Below, piece by piece: positions 1 to 6,491 of a DNA stretch of 13,558 bases. The position numbers were made by a program, and so were the translations under genes. The stretch is taken from positions 1-13,558 of the forward strand of contig DJOW01000007.1 in NCBI GenBank assembly GCA_002437305.1, read 5' to 3'. The first letter of the stretch is position 1. Each line of letters begins with the position of its first letter. This DNA is from Bacteroidales bacterium UBA6428 (GTDB lineage: Bacteria; Bacteroidota; Bacteroidia; Bacteroidales; UBA932). The notes beneath the pieces are model-generated. The model saw nothing but the letters and a program-made list of their open reading frames with translations. It was not told where the DNA came from and made no database searches.

Positions 1-390
1 GACAAGTACCACATCCCGGCGATCGTATATTCCCCTGGCTTCATCCGCCCTCAAAGAGTGGAGAAACTCTGCTCCCAGATCGACCTGATGCCGACAGTCT
101 TCTCCCTGCTGCACTTCTCCTACGATTCGAAGTTCTACGGCCAGAACATACTTGCTCCTGAATATAACCAAAGAGCTTTCATGGCCACCTATCAGGATCT
201 TGGCTACTACAGCGACGATGTGCTGACCGTCCTCTCCCCTGTCCGCAGAGTCCAGCAGTTCGACGTGGCTTCGACCGAGCCTTGGCATAACACCGAGACT
301 CCGAAAGCGGATTCAGCCAACTCTCTTGTCAAGGAGACCCAGGCCTTCTACCAGACCGTCAACCTCTGTCCTTTGGCAAAGGAACAGTAA
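1..390 (+). CDS. LtaS/MdoB-like phosphoglycerol transferase (sulfatase fold), C-terminal end only
   Basis: This is the last 129 codons of a gene that begins before the window; frame 1 is open from base 1 to the TAA at 388-390. The visible part begins with a segment of the type KYHIPAIVYSP, followed by SQIDLMPTVFSLL and YGQNIL. This arrangement is typical of the C-terminal part of the alkaline-phosphatase/sulfatase fold in LtaS-like and MdoB-like membrane enzymes, which transfer phosphoglycerol groups onto surface glycans or lipids outside the inner membrane. The catalytic Thr and most metal ligands would lie upstream and cannot be checked. An ordinary sulfatase is less likely because the 'IP.IVYSPG' and 'QIDLMPT' pair is characteristic of the LtaS group. 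It is the only plus-strand gene on this side of the window and is followed by 332 nt without a convincing gene. Confidence 0.75.
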   Translation, partial: DKYHIPAIVYSPGFIRPQRVEKLCSQIDLMPTVFSLLHFSYDSKFYGQNILAPEYNQRAFMATYQDLGYYSDDVLTVLSPVRRVQQFDVASTEPWHNTETPKADSANSLVKETQAFYQTVNLCPLAKEQ

Positions 391-436
391 GCATTTCCGT
401 GTGCCTGAATCACATCAGCGGTTTTCTTCACTCTAT

Positions 437-529
437 CTCTTCGGTGACATTTTCGGCATTTTTCGTCGCCCGAGAGTGCACGCCGCACCCTTCGGAAGCG
501 ATTTCCACACTTTTCGTCGCCCGAGAGTG
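437..529. repeat. Two-copy imperfect repeat, 51-nt pitch, each copy able to form a hairpin
   Basis: An exact 19-nt word, ttttcgtcgcccgagagtg, occurs at 460-478 and 511-529, exactly 51 nt apart. The similarity extends leftwards, so 451-478 and 502-529 match at 25 of 28 positions. In the first copy ctcttcggtgac (437-448) is an imperfect inverted repeat of gtcgcccgagag (465-476), with a 16-nt loop. The second copy has a weaker equivalent (ttcggaagcga near 491-501) with a bulge. In translation 51 nt is 17 codons, which gives the minus-strand frame a spurious protein-repeat look. It is most likely a non-coding interspersed element. Confidence 0.7.
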
Positions 530-595
530 ACAATTAATTTCATCGTACCTGGACACTGCGTTTCTACAGGCAGAACCAGCCGAAGGAAGTCTTCT

Positions 596-673
596 GTGCG
601 CAAACAACCATGTATCTACGCACCGGATGCCAACAAACACTATTCCGTGCGTAGAATCAGAACATCCACGCAC
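596..673. repeat. Two hairpin units with GTGCG/CGCAC arms, 51-nt pitch
   Basis: The two units are gtgcg (596-600) with cgcac (619-623), and gtgcg (647-651) with cgcac (669-673). Their loops are 18 and 17 nt, and the left arms start 51 nt apart. The inner arms can also pair with each other: tctacgcac (615-623) is the perfect complement of gtgcgtaga (647-655), giving a 9-bp stem with a 23-nt loop. Two short outer hairpins and one longer central hairpin are therefore mutually exclusive. The array lies 50 nt beyond the stop codon of the minus-strand PAS gene. Confidence 0.65.
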
Positions 674-722
674 CGAAGCACTCTGAAAAAGCCGAAAAGG
701 GGGCGGCTACCTCAAGCCGATT

Positions 723-1058
723 TCACTCTCGGACATAGTTTGGCATTTCGGATGGGATGACAACGGAGATTTCGCAAAGCCCACCTACGATGCCATCCGT
801 TTTCCATGCGCTCTGGAATATGAATTTGTGAACGCCGTGCTTCTCTATTGTATAGCAGTTCGTGCCCCCGGTCTCCAACAGATGCCGGATTATACCGCCC
901 GAGCGTTCCCCATGGCAATCGAAAAGATTCTTTCCGATCAGACTGCCGTGTTTCTTATACTGCTCCACAGCGGGATCGTTCTGATAGATTATAACACCGT
1001 CCCTATCACAGACGGTAATGGAGCAGTTCAGCTCCTTTGCCCAGTCAGGTATCATCAT
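723..1058 (-). CDS. Small single-domain PAS protein
   Basis: This gene encodes a 111-residue protein made almost entirely of one PAS-type sensor fold. After the start come WAKELNCSITVCDRDGVI (residues 6-23), the early beta strands, then IYQNDPAVEQY, GKNLFDCH (42-49) and IIRHLLETG, a helix pair with the 'G.NL..CH' step common in PAS domains. The end, with HKFIFQSAWKTDG and GLCEISVVIP, supplies the final strands. There is no signal peptide, membrane segment or attached kinase, cyclase or DNA-binding domain, so it must act through a partner or by binding a ligand. Three Cys and several His residues could bind a metal or sense redox state, but that is inference. The start could be either of two consecutive ATGs (1058 or 1055). 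It is the only gene in a repeat-rich interval and has hairpin arrays on both sides. Confidence 0.75.
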   Translation of the reverse strand: MMIPDWAKELNCSITVCDRDGVIIYQNDPAVEQYKKHGSLIGKNLFDCHGERSGGIIRHLLETGGTNCYTIEKHGVHKFIFQSAWKTDGIVGGLCEISVVIPSEMPNYVRE

Positions 1059-1093
1059 ACAGTAAGTTGTTTTGTATGCTAATGTATATACAA

Positions 1094-1173
1094 CGGGTGC
1101 AAAATGTCATGAATCGCACCCGAAAGAGCTAAATCCAAGAAATTCGGGTGCAAGACAAGACATTACGCACCCG
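1094..1173. repeat. Two perfect hairpin units with GGGTGC/GCACCC arms, 51-nt pitch
   Basis: Unit 1 pairs cgggtgc (1094-1100) with gcacccg (1116-1122). Unit 2 pairs ttcgggtgc (1143-1151) with gcacccgaa (1167-1175). Both loops are exactly 15 nt and the units are 51 nt apart. The right arm of unit 1 (gcacccgaa, 1116-1124) can also pair over 9 bp with the left arm of unit 2 (1143-1151), so alternative folds exist, as in the 596-673 array. The array is 36-115 nt upstream of the PAS gene start, possibly within its leader, and beyond the 3' end of the metallophosphatase gene. Confidence 0.75.
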
Positions 1174-1243
1174 AAATAAGAGCCATCGAGAGACATGGGG
1201 TAATCCGACAAGCACCTAACCTGTAATAAGTCTGCGGATTAAC

Positions 1244-2071
1244 CTATCTGGTAATCTTGAGGTTGCCGACGTTGAGTCCCCATTCGCCGTCCTGGACAAT
1301 GGGGATTGGGATGCCGTCAAGATTGTTCTCGTAGTGAGGGGCTTTGAGGAAGGTGTGGGAGTGGCCGCCTACTACCAGATCGACGTTGCGGGATCTTTTA
1401 ACGAGGGTCGGATCGACATAAGGCTCTCCCTCGAAGCCGATGTGGGTCAGGGCGATGACCATGTCGCATTTCTTCTCGGTCCTTAGGTACTCGGCCCATT
1501 TGTTGACAACCTCTGCGTTCTCAAAAGCGGGGATCTTATCTGAGACCTCCTTGGAGACAAGGGTGGTGATGTCGGGCATTAGACCGATGATACCGATTTT
1601 CATTCCGGCTTTCCTCACAATGGTGTAAGGCTTAACGTACTTTGCCAGAGCCACATTCGAGAAATCGTAGTTGGCGCAGACAACCGGGCATTTGATGCTG
1701 GACAGACGACGTGCGAGCTCATCGACACCGTTGTCAAACTCATGGTTGCCGAGGGTCACACAATCGTACTTCATCGCATTGATGAGGTCGATCTCGATGT
1801 CGCCTCCGAGCACGGAAAAGTAAGATGTTCCCTGACTGAAATCTCCGGCATGAAGAAGGAGCACGTTCCTCTTTCCGTCAGCTTTCACGACGCTGTCCCG
1901 GTAAGCCGCACGTTCGATCACACCGCCAAGGCCTTTCCGCTCACCGGCACGCTCTGGCTCAAGGTGGCTGTGGGTGTCGTTGACATGAAGGATGGTCAAC
2001 CGTCTCTGGGCCGCGGCATCGATGCAGGACAACGCCGCGAGCAGACATATTCCTAAAAATATCTTTTTCAT
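1244..2071 (-). CDS. Exported 5'-nucleotidase family metallophosphatase (catalytic domain)
   Basis: A 275-residue exported protein with the calcineurin-like metallophosphatase domain of the UshA/CpdB 5'-nucleotidase family. Residues 1-21 form a signal peptide ending in AAAQ. Metal-binding motifs appear in the expected order: NDTHSH (31-36), GDF (76-78), GNHE (108-111), THIG (209-212) and GGHSH (235-239). The family hydrolyses nucleoside monophosphates and related phosphoesters in the periplasm or at the surface, using two divalent metals. The protein stops right after this domain and lacks the substrate-recognising C-terminal domain of full-length 5'-nucleotidases. That domain is encoded by the separate gene just upstream in the same direction, 119 nt away, and the two probably act together. 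All ligands are intact, so this is not a decayed fragment. Confidence 0.9.
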   Translation of the reverse strand: MKKIFLGICLLAALSCIDAAAQRRLTILHVNDTHSHLEPERAGERKGLGGVIERAAYRDSVVKADGKRNVLLLHAGDFSQGTSYFSVLGGDIEIDLINAMKYDCVTLGNHEFDNGVDELARRLSSIKCPVVCANYDFSNVALAKYVKPYTIVRKAGMKIGIIGLMPDITTLVSKEVSDKIPAFENAEVVNKWAEYLRTEKKCDMVIALTHIGFEGEPYVDPTLVKRSRNVDLVVGGHSHTFLKAPHYENNLDGIPIPIVQDGEWGLNVGNLKITR

Positions 2072-2087
2072 TTCTGATCCTTATCAG

Positions 2088-2189
2088 TCACTTCGGCAAT
2101 CTCAGTGGTCTACTTATTTCTGATTCTTGATATTCACTTCGACAAGCTCTTAGTCACTTCGGTCTTAATCACTTCGACAGGCTCTGTGA
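2088..2189. repeat. Cluster of short 'tcacttcg' repeats between the two nucleotidase genes
   Basis: Four copies of tcacttcg begin at 2088, 2134, 2154 and 2169 on the plus strand. The outer copies are small palindromic units: cact (2089-2092) with agtg (2104-2107) around tcggcaatctc, and tcac (2169-2172) with gtga (2186-2189) around ttcgacaggctct. The second and fourth share cacttcgacaRgctct. They fill the 119-nt gap between the two halves of the nucleotidase system. The irregular spacing distinguishes them from the 51-nt arrays to the left. They could act as a processing or partial termination site between the two genes. Confidence 0.6.
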
Positions 2190-2190
2190 C

Positions 2191-3021
2191 CTATTGTATT
2201 ACTGTGATCCAGTGCTGGTTCTGGTACTCGATAGGCTTTCCGGCGGCGGTGAGACTCTGGACGTAAGCGAGCATCGTGTCGTAGAGGTAGCCTTTGCACT
2301 TTATGATCTCAACAGCGTTGTCGGCGACCTTGTAGCCGTCGCCACCGTCCAGAAGGAAGTTCAGAGTGGCGACCCCATAGATTCTGTCATCATCAAGAGG
2401 CTCACCGTTCACGAGCGCGGAGACAATCTTGCCGTTCTTCACCGTGACCTTCACACCACCGACAATCTGCAAAGTCGTGGCGGCCATCCGGTCGAGCAAC
2501 GCGCGAACATCTCGTCCATGCAAAGCCACGTAACACAGATAGTTGCGGAACGGGAACATCGACATGATGTCATCATAGAGCACCTCTCCGGCAGGCATGT
2601 CAATCCTGACTCCGCCACGGTTGGCGAAACCGATGTCAACCCGCTTGTCCGTGCTGTCAGCGGTCGCGCGCATCAATTCATCAATGTACCAATCGTAGAT
2701 CTCGCACTCCGGATAGGTTCTGACCATAGTCCTTGTCGAATGGCCTATGACGGCCTTCACCTTCGCCATTGCCGGCTGGGCGTCAAGCATTATCCTGGCG
2801 ACATTCCTAACAGTGCCTTTACGGAATTCGCGGCCGTTAGGCGCATAGTAGGTACAGCCTTTGACCGTACCCATCGCCTCGTTCACATTCGTCGCGTTAG
2901 AGGCCACGACTCCGGTACGATGCCCGTCAACAGGATCCATCGTCCATGTGATAGTCCGTTCCTGGGCGCAGAGGCTGAACCCTTCAGCCAGAAACAGCAT
3001 GATTATCAGCCAATTTCTCAT
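2191..3021 (-). CDS. Exported protein with 5'-nucleotidase C-terminal domain
   Basis: A 276-residue exported protein carrying the substrate-binding C-terminal domain of 5'-nucleotidases, without the metallophosphatase domain. The chosen ATG (3019-3021) gives a clean signal peptide, MRNWLIIMLFLAEGFSLCAQ; a GTG 39 nt upstream would put extra residues before it and is disfavoured. Family hallmarks are VDIGFANRGGVR (128-139), the turn FPFRNYLC (156-163), LHGRDVRALLD (167-177) and GVATLNFLLDGGDGY (216-230), where the loop normally stacks on the nucleobase. The segment before residue 75 is not part of the standard domain. The matching catalytic domain is the next gene downstream in transcription. 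This gene follows the ABC permease gene by 62 nt. Confidence 0.85.
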   Translation of the reverse strand: MRNWLIIMLFLAEGFSLCAQERTITWTMDPVDGHRTGVVASNATNVNEAMGTVKGCTYYAPNGREFRKGTVRNVARIMLDAQPAMAKVKAVIGHSTRTMVRTYPECEIYDWYIDELMRATADSTDKRVDIGFANRGGVRIDMPAGEVLYDDIMSMFPFRNYLCYVALHGRDVRALLDRMAATTLQIVGGVKVTVKNGKIVSALVNGEPLDDDRIYGVATLNFLLDGGDGYKVADNAVEIIKCKGYLYDTMLAYVQSLTAAGKPIEYQNQHWITVIQ

Positions 3022-3083
3022 CACTTTATTGGTAATTAAAGGAGGGCACCGTTTGTCCACGATGTCCTCCTCATATTTTCAAC

Positions 3084-4481
3084 TTATTTCATTTTCAACC
3101 ACTTCCAAAGGTCTTTGAAAGTAGATTTCTTGCCGAACATCAGGATGCCGACCTTGTAGATCTTGGCGGAAAGCCAGGCGCAACCGACGAAGGTCACGAG
3201 CAGCAGAGCGATTGAAACTACCAGCTGCCACATCGGCACTCCGTACGGGATTCTGGCCAGCATCACGATCGGTGAGGTGAACGGGATCATCGATCCCCAG
3301 ACGACCACACTGCTGTCAGGATTCTGGAAAGCCACAAGGATGATGAAGTAGGCGATCATCAGCGGGATGGTCAGCGGCATCTGAAGTTGCTGCGAGTCGC
3401 CCTCGTTCTCGACGGCCGAGCCCACGGCGGCAAACATCGACGCATAGAGCAAGTACCCAAGAATGAAGTAGATAAGGAATGAGATAATCAGTTTCACCCA
3501 AGGAATATTCACGAGCGTGCCGACTATGACACTCATCTCGTCAGGCTCTCCGGCCACAACGGTGGTGGAGTCAGCAGCATTCAAAGTGGCGGTCGCCCCG
3601 CCAAGAGCCTGCATCTGATCCGGTGTGACACCCATTGTCTGCGCCATCATCTCAGGATTGCCGGCCATTTCAGCAAACATCTCCTTGCCCACGAACGATG
3701 TGGCCACGGAAACCAGCACTCCGGTCAGGATGATCCAAAGGAAGAACTGGGTCAATGCCACAAGGGCCACACCGATGATCTTTCCGAACATCAGGTCGAT
3801 GGCCTTCACGGACGAGATCAGAACCTCGACAACACGGCTGGTCTTCTCCTCGATGACGCTTGACATCACCTGCCCCCCGAACATCATGATGAACATCCAG
3901 ATGATGATGCCAAGCAGCATGGAGATGATCATGTACACTCCAGACTCTGAGATCGTCTCATTACCCTTGTCATCCAAGGTATATTCAGTAACCTTGACAT
4001 CAGCCTTGACCTCTTCCATGATCTGCGATAGGTTCTCGATGCCGTACTGCTGGACCCGATATTCCTCGACAGCCTCGTCAGCCTTGTCCGCAAGCCCGGT
4101 GGTGAACTCAACCCCAAGAGGGTCTTTTGAATATGTCTGGACAGAGACGGTCTTATTCACAGTGTCAAGGGGTGACACCACAACCAGGACATCCTTCCCG
4201 TATTCAGACAGACGCGCCTTCACGGAATCAGGATTCTCGGTGGAGTAATCCGCGAACGTCAACCGGTCAGTGTCCTGGAGATGGCTCATCACGATGCCAG
4301 AGCGGTCAACAACCGCCACATCCTGCTTCCTTTCCTTCGTCCCGGCCATTATGAAGCCGAGAACGATCATGGTGACCGCAAAGATGACAGGGACTAGGAT
4401 GGTCGTGACAAGGAATGACTTTTTCTTGACGCGGGTGAGATATTCCCTCGCTATGACTGTCTTTATTATTCTGAAATTCAT
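3084..4481 (-). CDS. ABC-2 type transporter permease, NatB-like
   Basis: A 465-residue inner-membrane permease of the ABC-2/NatB family. The N-terminus (IIKTVIAREYLTRVKKKSF) leads into a first membrane segment at about 23-46. A large extracytoplasmic domain follows (about 50-180). Further membrane segments lie at about 183-203, 232-264, 327-355, 370-388 and 415-436. The coupling region EEKTSRVVEVLISSVKA (211-227) is characteristic of NatB relatives that work with a NatA ATPase. A Met- and Ala-rich loop of about 50 residues (266-315) sits between membrane segments. The ATPase gene is 2 nt upstream, so the pair is almost certainly co-translated. Relatives have been linked to sodium efflux or export of small toxic compounds, but the substrate here cannot be told from sequence. 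Confidence 0.9.
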   Translation of the reverse strand: MNFRIIKTVIAREYLTRVKKKSFLVTTILVPVIFAVTMIVLGFIMAGTKERKQDVAVVDRSGIVMSHLQDTDRLTFADYSTENPDSVKARLSEYGKDVLVVVSPLDTVNKTVSVQTYSKDPLGVEFTTGLADKADEAVEEYRVQQYGIENLSQIMEEVKADVKVTEYTLDDKGNETISESGVYMIISMLLGIIIWMFIMMFGGQVMSSVIEEKTSRVVEVLISSVKAIDLMFGKIIGVALVALTQFFLWIILTGVLVSVATSFVGKEMFAEMAGNPEMMAQTMGVTPDQMQALGGATATLNAADSTTVVAGEPDEMSVIVGTLVNIPWVKLIISFLIYFILGYLLYASMFAAVGSAVENEGDSQQLQMPLTIPLMIAYFIILVAFQNPDSSVVVWGSMIPFTSPIVMLARIPYGVPMWQLVVSIALLLVTFVGCAWLSAKIYKVGILMFGKKSTFKDLWKWLKMK

Positions 4482-4483
4482 GA

Positions 4484-5404
4484 CTATGCCTCCTCTGTTA
4501 CAAGTTTTATGAATATGTCGTTCATCCTCGGGATCAGCTCCTTGAACGAGTTGACGACGATGTCCTGCGCCAGCAGGGCCGAAAGCGCGTCATTGGACGA
4601 GACATGCTCTCCGAGCGTCAGCACGGCGGTGTGGCGGCCGGCGTTGTCCTCATCGGAAAGGACTTTGAATATATCTTCAACGTCCTTCACCTTGTCCTCC
4701 CCGGTGTAGATCAGTTCAATGTTGTTATTGCCGTACTTGTGGCGGATCTCGTTGACTCCTCCGGTGATCACAAGATGCGACTTGTTGATAAGGGCGATGT
4801 TGTCGCAGAGTTCCTCCACAGACTCCATGTTGTGGGTCGAAAGGATGATCGTCGCACCCTCGTCCTTCAAGCGAAGAATCTCCTTGCGGATCAGCTCAGC
4901 GTTCACAGGATCGAAACCGGAGAACGGCTCGTCCAGAATCATCAAGGACGGATTGTGAACCACGGTCGTGATGAACTGGACCTTCTGGGCCATTCCCTTG
5001 GACAGTTCCTCGACCTTCTTCTTCCACCAGTCCTGGATTCCGAAACGCACGAACCACTCCTTCAACGCCTTGCGGGCGTCAGCTGCGCTCATGCCTTTCA
5101 GCTGGGCCAAGTACATGGCCTGGTCTCCGACCTCCATCTTGCGATAAAGGCCGCGCTCCTCCGGCAGATAGCCTATCTTCTCGACATCCGACTGGGTTAT
5201 CGGGCGTCCGTCGAACAAAACTTCACCTCCGTTCGGAATAGTTATCCGGTTAATGATGCGGATAAGCGTGGTCTTTCCCGCCCCGTTAGGGCCCAGAAGA
5301 CCGAAGATCCCCCCTTTCGGAACGTTCACGCTCACATTGTCAAGCGCGACCTTCTCTCCGAAATTCTTGCAGATGTTCCTGCATTCGATGATGTTCTCAC
5401 TCAT
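4484..5404 (-). CDS. ABC transporter ATP-binding protein, NatA-like
   Basis: A 306-residue ATPase subunit. Walker A is GPNGAGKTT (38-46), followed by the NatA-type stretch GYLPEERGLYRKM (78-90). The ABC signature is LSKGMAQK (134-141), Walker B is LMILDEP (154-160), and the switch histidine is His191 in LSTHNM. The last ~80 residues form the extra C-terminal domain seen in NatA-type ATPases (DUF4162-like). The start ATG overlaps the holA stop codon (ATGA, 4 nt), so translation is probably coupled to holA. The stop is 2 nt before the partner permease. The protein would drive export by the permease at the cytoplasmic face of the inner membrane. Confidence 0.93.
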   Translation of the reverse strand: MSENIIECRNICKNFGEKVALDNVSVNVPKGGIFGLLGPNGAGKTTLIRIINRITIPNGGEVLFDGRPITQSDVEKIGYLPEERGLYRKMEVGDQAMYLAQLKGMSAADARKALKEWFVRFGIQDWWKKKVEELSKGMAQKVQFITTVVHNPSLMILDEPFSGFDPVNAELIRKEILRLKDEGATIILSTHNMESVEELCDNIALINKSHLVITGGVNEIRHKYGNNNIELIYTGEDKVKDVEDIFKVLSDEDNAGRHTAVLTLGEHVSSNDALSALLAQDIVVNSFKELIPRMNDIFIKLVTEEA

Positions 5405-6444
5405 ACACTTAATATCTTACTGGTCAATTCCACAATTAGTTCCCCGGGAGTCGCCTCGCCGACCTCGCCGCCTTTGCCTTTGTAGTCATAATCACAAAGC
5501 AAAGAGATCACCTCCATCGCCTTGCGGACAGGATAGTTGGCCACAGCGGTGTCATATTCCTTCCAAAAATAAGGGTTCACGCCCTGCAGGGCGGCAGCGA
5601 TGGCGGTTTTGTCCGGATAGCGGCTCTTCTCCTTCAACGCCCCGTACTTCAGGATCCTCGCGAAATGCGTGTACAATGCGCTGACCGCCATCGGCATGGC
5701 GAATTTCGCGGACTCACCGATGCGGGCCGCGATCCGCAAGGCTTTCGGGCCGTTTTTAGCCGACAGTTCCTTGGTCAACTCGAACACGCTGAACTCCCGG
5801 CTGATGCCCACATTCCGCTCGATGTCAGAGGCCGTGATCCGCTTCGTCCCTTCAGGCAGGTTTTTCAACATCTTGTCGGTCTCGACGGCTATCCGGCCCA
5901 GATTCGTACCGGCGGATTCCGCCAGCAAAGCTGAAGCCTCAGGATCAATGGTCAGTCCCCTGCCGGAGAAATACTGCGCGATCCAAGATGGCATCTCGTA
6001 GTCTCTCAACGCATTGGACTCAACCACAACCCCGTTTTTCGAGGCCTGTTTGTACAAAGCCTTGCGCTTGTCGGCCGAAGCCCCGCGCATCAAAAGCACA
6101 AGAACAGTGGAATCCAACGGCTTCTCGCAATAGATTGAGAGTTTCTCCAGATCCCGCATCGCCTGCGCGTCTTTCACAACGACCAGCTGCCTTTCGGCCA
6201 TCATCGGGAAACGCCTTGCGGCTGTGATGACAGTGTCGGCATCCACGTCCGAGCCGTAGCAGATTGTCTCGTTGAAATCCCTCGAAGCCTCGTCAAGAGC
6301 GTTCTCGATGACGGCGTCACAGACCATGTCCGTATAATACGGCTCGTCCCCCATCAAAAGATAGACGGGGGCGAACTGTCCGGACTTGACAGCCGAGACT
6401 ATCTCACGGCACCGACTGCCGACATCAACTGTTCCTTTCGCCAT
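5401..6444 (-). CDS. holA: DNA polymerase III delta subunit (clamp loader)
   Basis: A 347-residue protein matching the delta subunit of the DNA polymerase III clamp loader in length and motifs. LLMGDEPYYTDMVCDAVIE near the N-terminus corresponds to the degenerate nucleotide-binding region of delta. FPMMAERQLVVVKDAQAM follows as the conserved 'P.....R.V.V..A' strand. The central AESAGTNLGRIAVETDKML matches the conserved region of domain II. The C-terminal half is the helical collar domain. Delta opens the beta sliding clamp during replication. It lies 47 nt after the GH3 gene, and its TGA overlaps the next gene's ATG, an unusual coupling to an ABC exporter. Confidence 0.9.
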   Translation of the reverse strand: MAKGTVDVGSRCREIVSAVKSGQFAPVYLLMGDEPYYTDMVCDAVIENALDEASRDFNETICYGSDVDADTVITAARRFPMMAERQLVVVKDAQAMRDLEKLSIYCEKPLDSTVLVLLMRGASADKRKALYKQASKNGVVVESNALRDYEMPSWIAQYFSGRGLTIDPEASALLAESAGTNLGRIAVETDKMLKNLPEGTKRITASDIERNVGISREFSVFELTKELSAKNGPKALRIAARIGESAKFAMPMAVSALYTHFARILKYGALKEKSRYPDKTAIAAALQGVNPYFWKEYDTAVANYPVRKAMEVISLLCDYDYKGKGGEVGEATPGELIVELTSKILSV

Positions 6445-6491
6445 TGAGTAACCGTAGAAACGACTTGTCGCTTACTATATAGAATCAGTTG

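Larger units (their letters stand above)
391..722. other. Gene-free, repeat-bearing intergenic stretch
   Basis: No convincing gene lies between the sulfatase-fold gene and the stop codon of the PAS gene. Short open frames exist on both strands, but they are made largely of the repeats described separately, and their translations are Arg- and Cys-rich with no recognisable domain. The stretch holds two arrays of hairpin-like units (about 437-529 and 596-673) and little else. Because it lies 3' of two converging genes, transcription terminators could reside here, but I see no stem followed by a clear T-run. Confidence 0.6.

Noticed and set aside
437..529. Possible CRISPR-like repeat-spacer array
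   Set aside because: Only two copies of a 19-nt word 51 nt apart, imperfect outside the core, no third copy, no cas genes, and each unit is itself hairpin-like with its partner arm in the supposed spacer.
348..673. Small Arg/Cys-rich open frames with a 17-residue repeat on the minus strand
   Set aside because: The protein repeat is just the 51-nt DNA repeat read in frame. Overlapping frames on both strands are equally open, no domain is recognisable, and one frame overlaps the end of the upstream gene.
1201..1241. taatccg / cggatta inverted repeat after the metallophosphatase gene as a terminator
   Set aside because: Only 7 bp with a 27-nt loop and no T-run; the pairing could easily be chance.
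2194..3039. Long plus-strand open frame of 281 codons
   Set aside because: It is antisense to a gene with clear 5'-nucleotidase C-terminal motifs and a signal peptide; its own translation shows no domain.
4604..5485. Plus-strand open frame of 293 codons
   Set aside because: It lies antisense to the ABC ATPase, whose Walker and signature motifs are intact. The antisense openness follows from the codon bias of the real gene.
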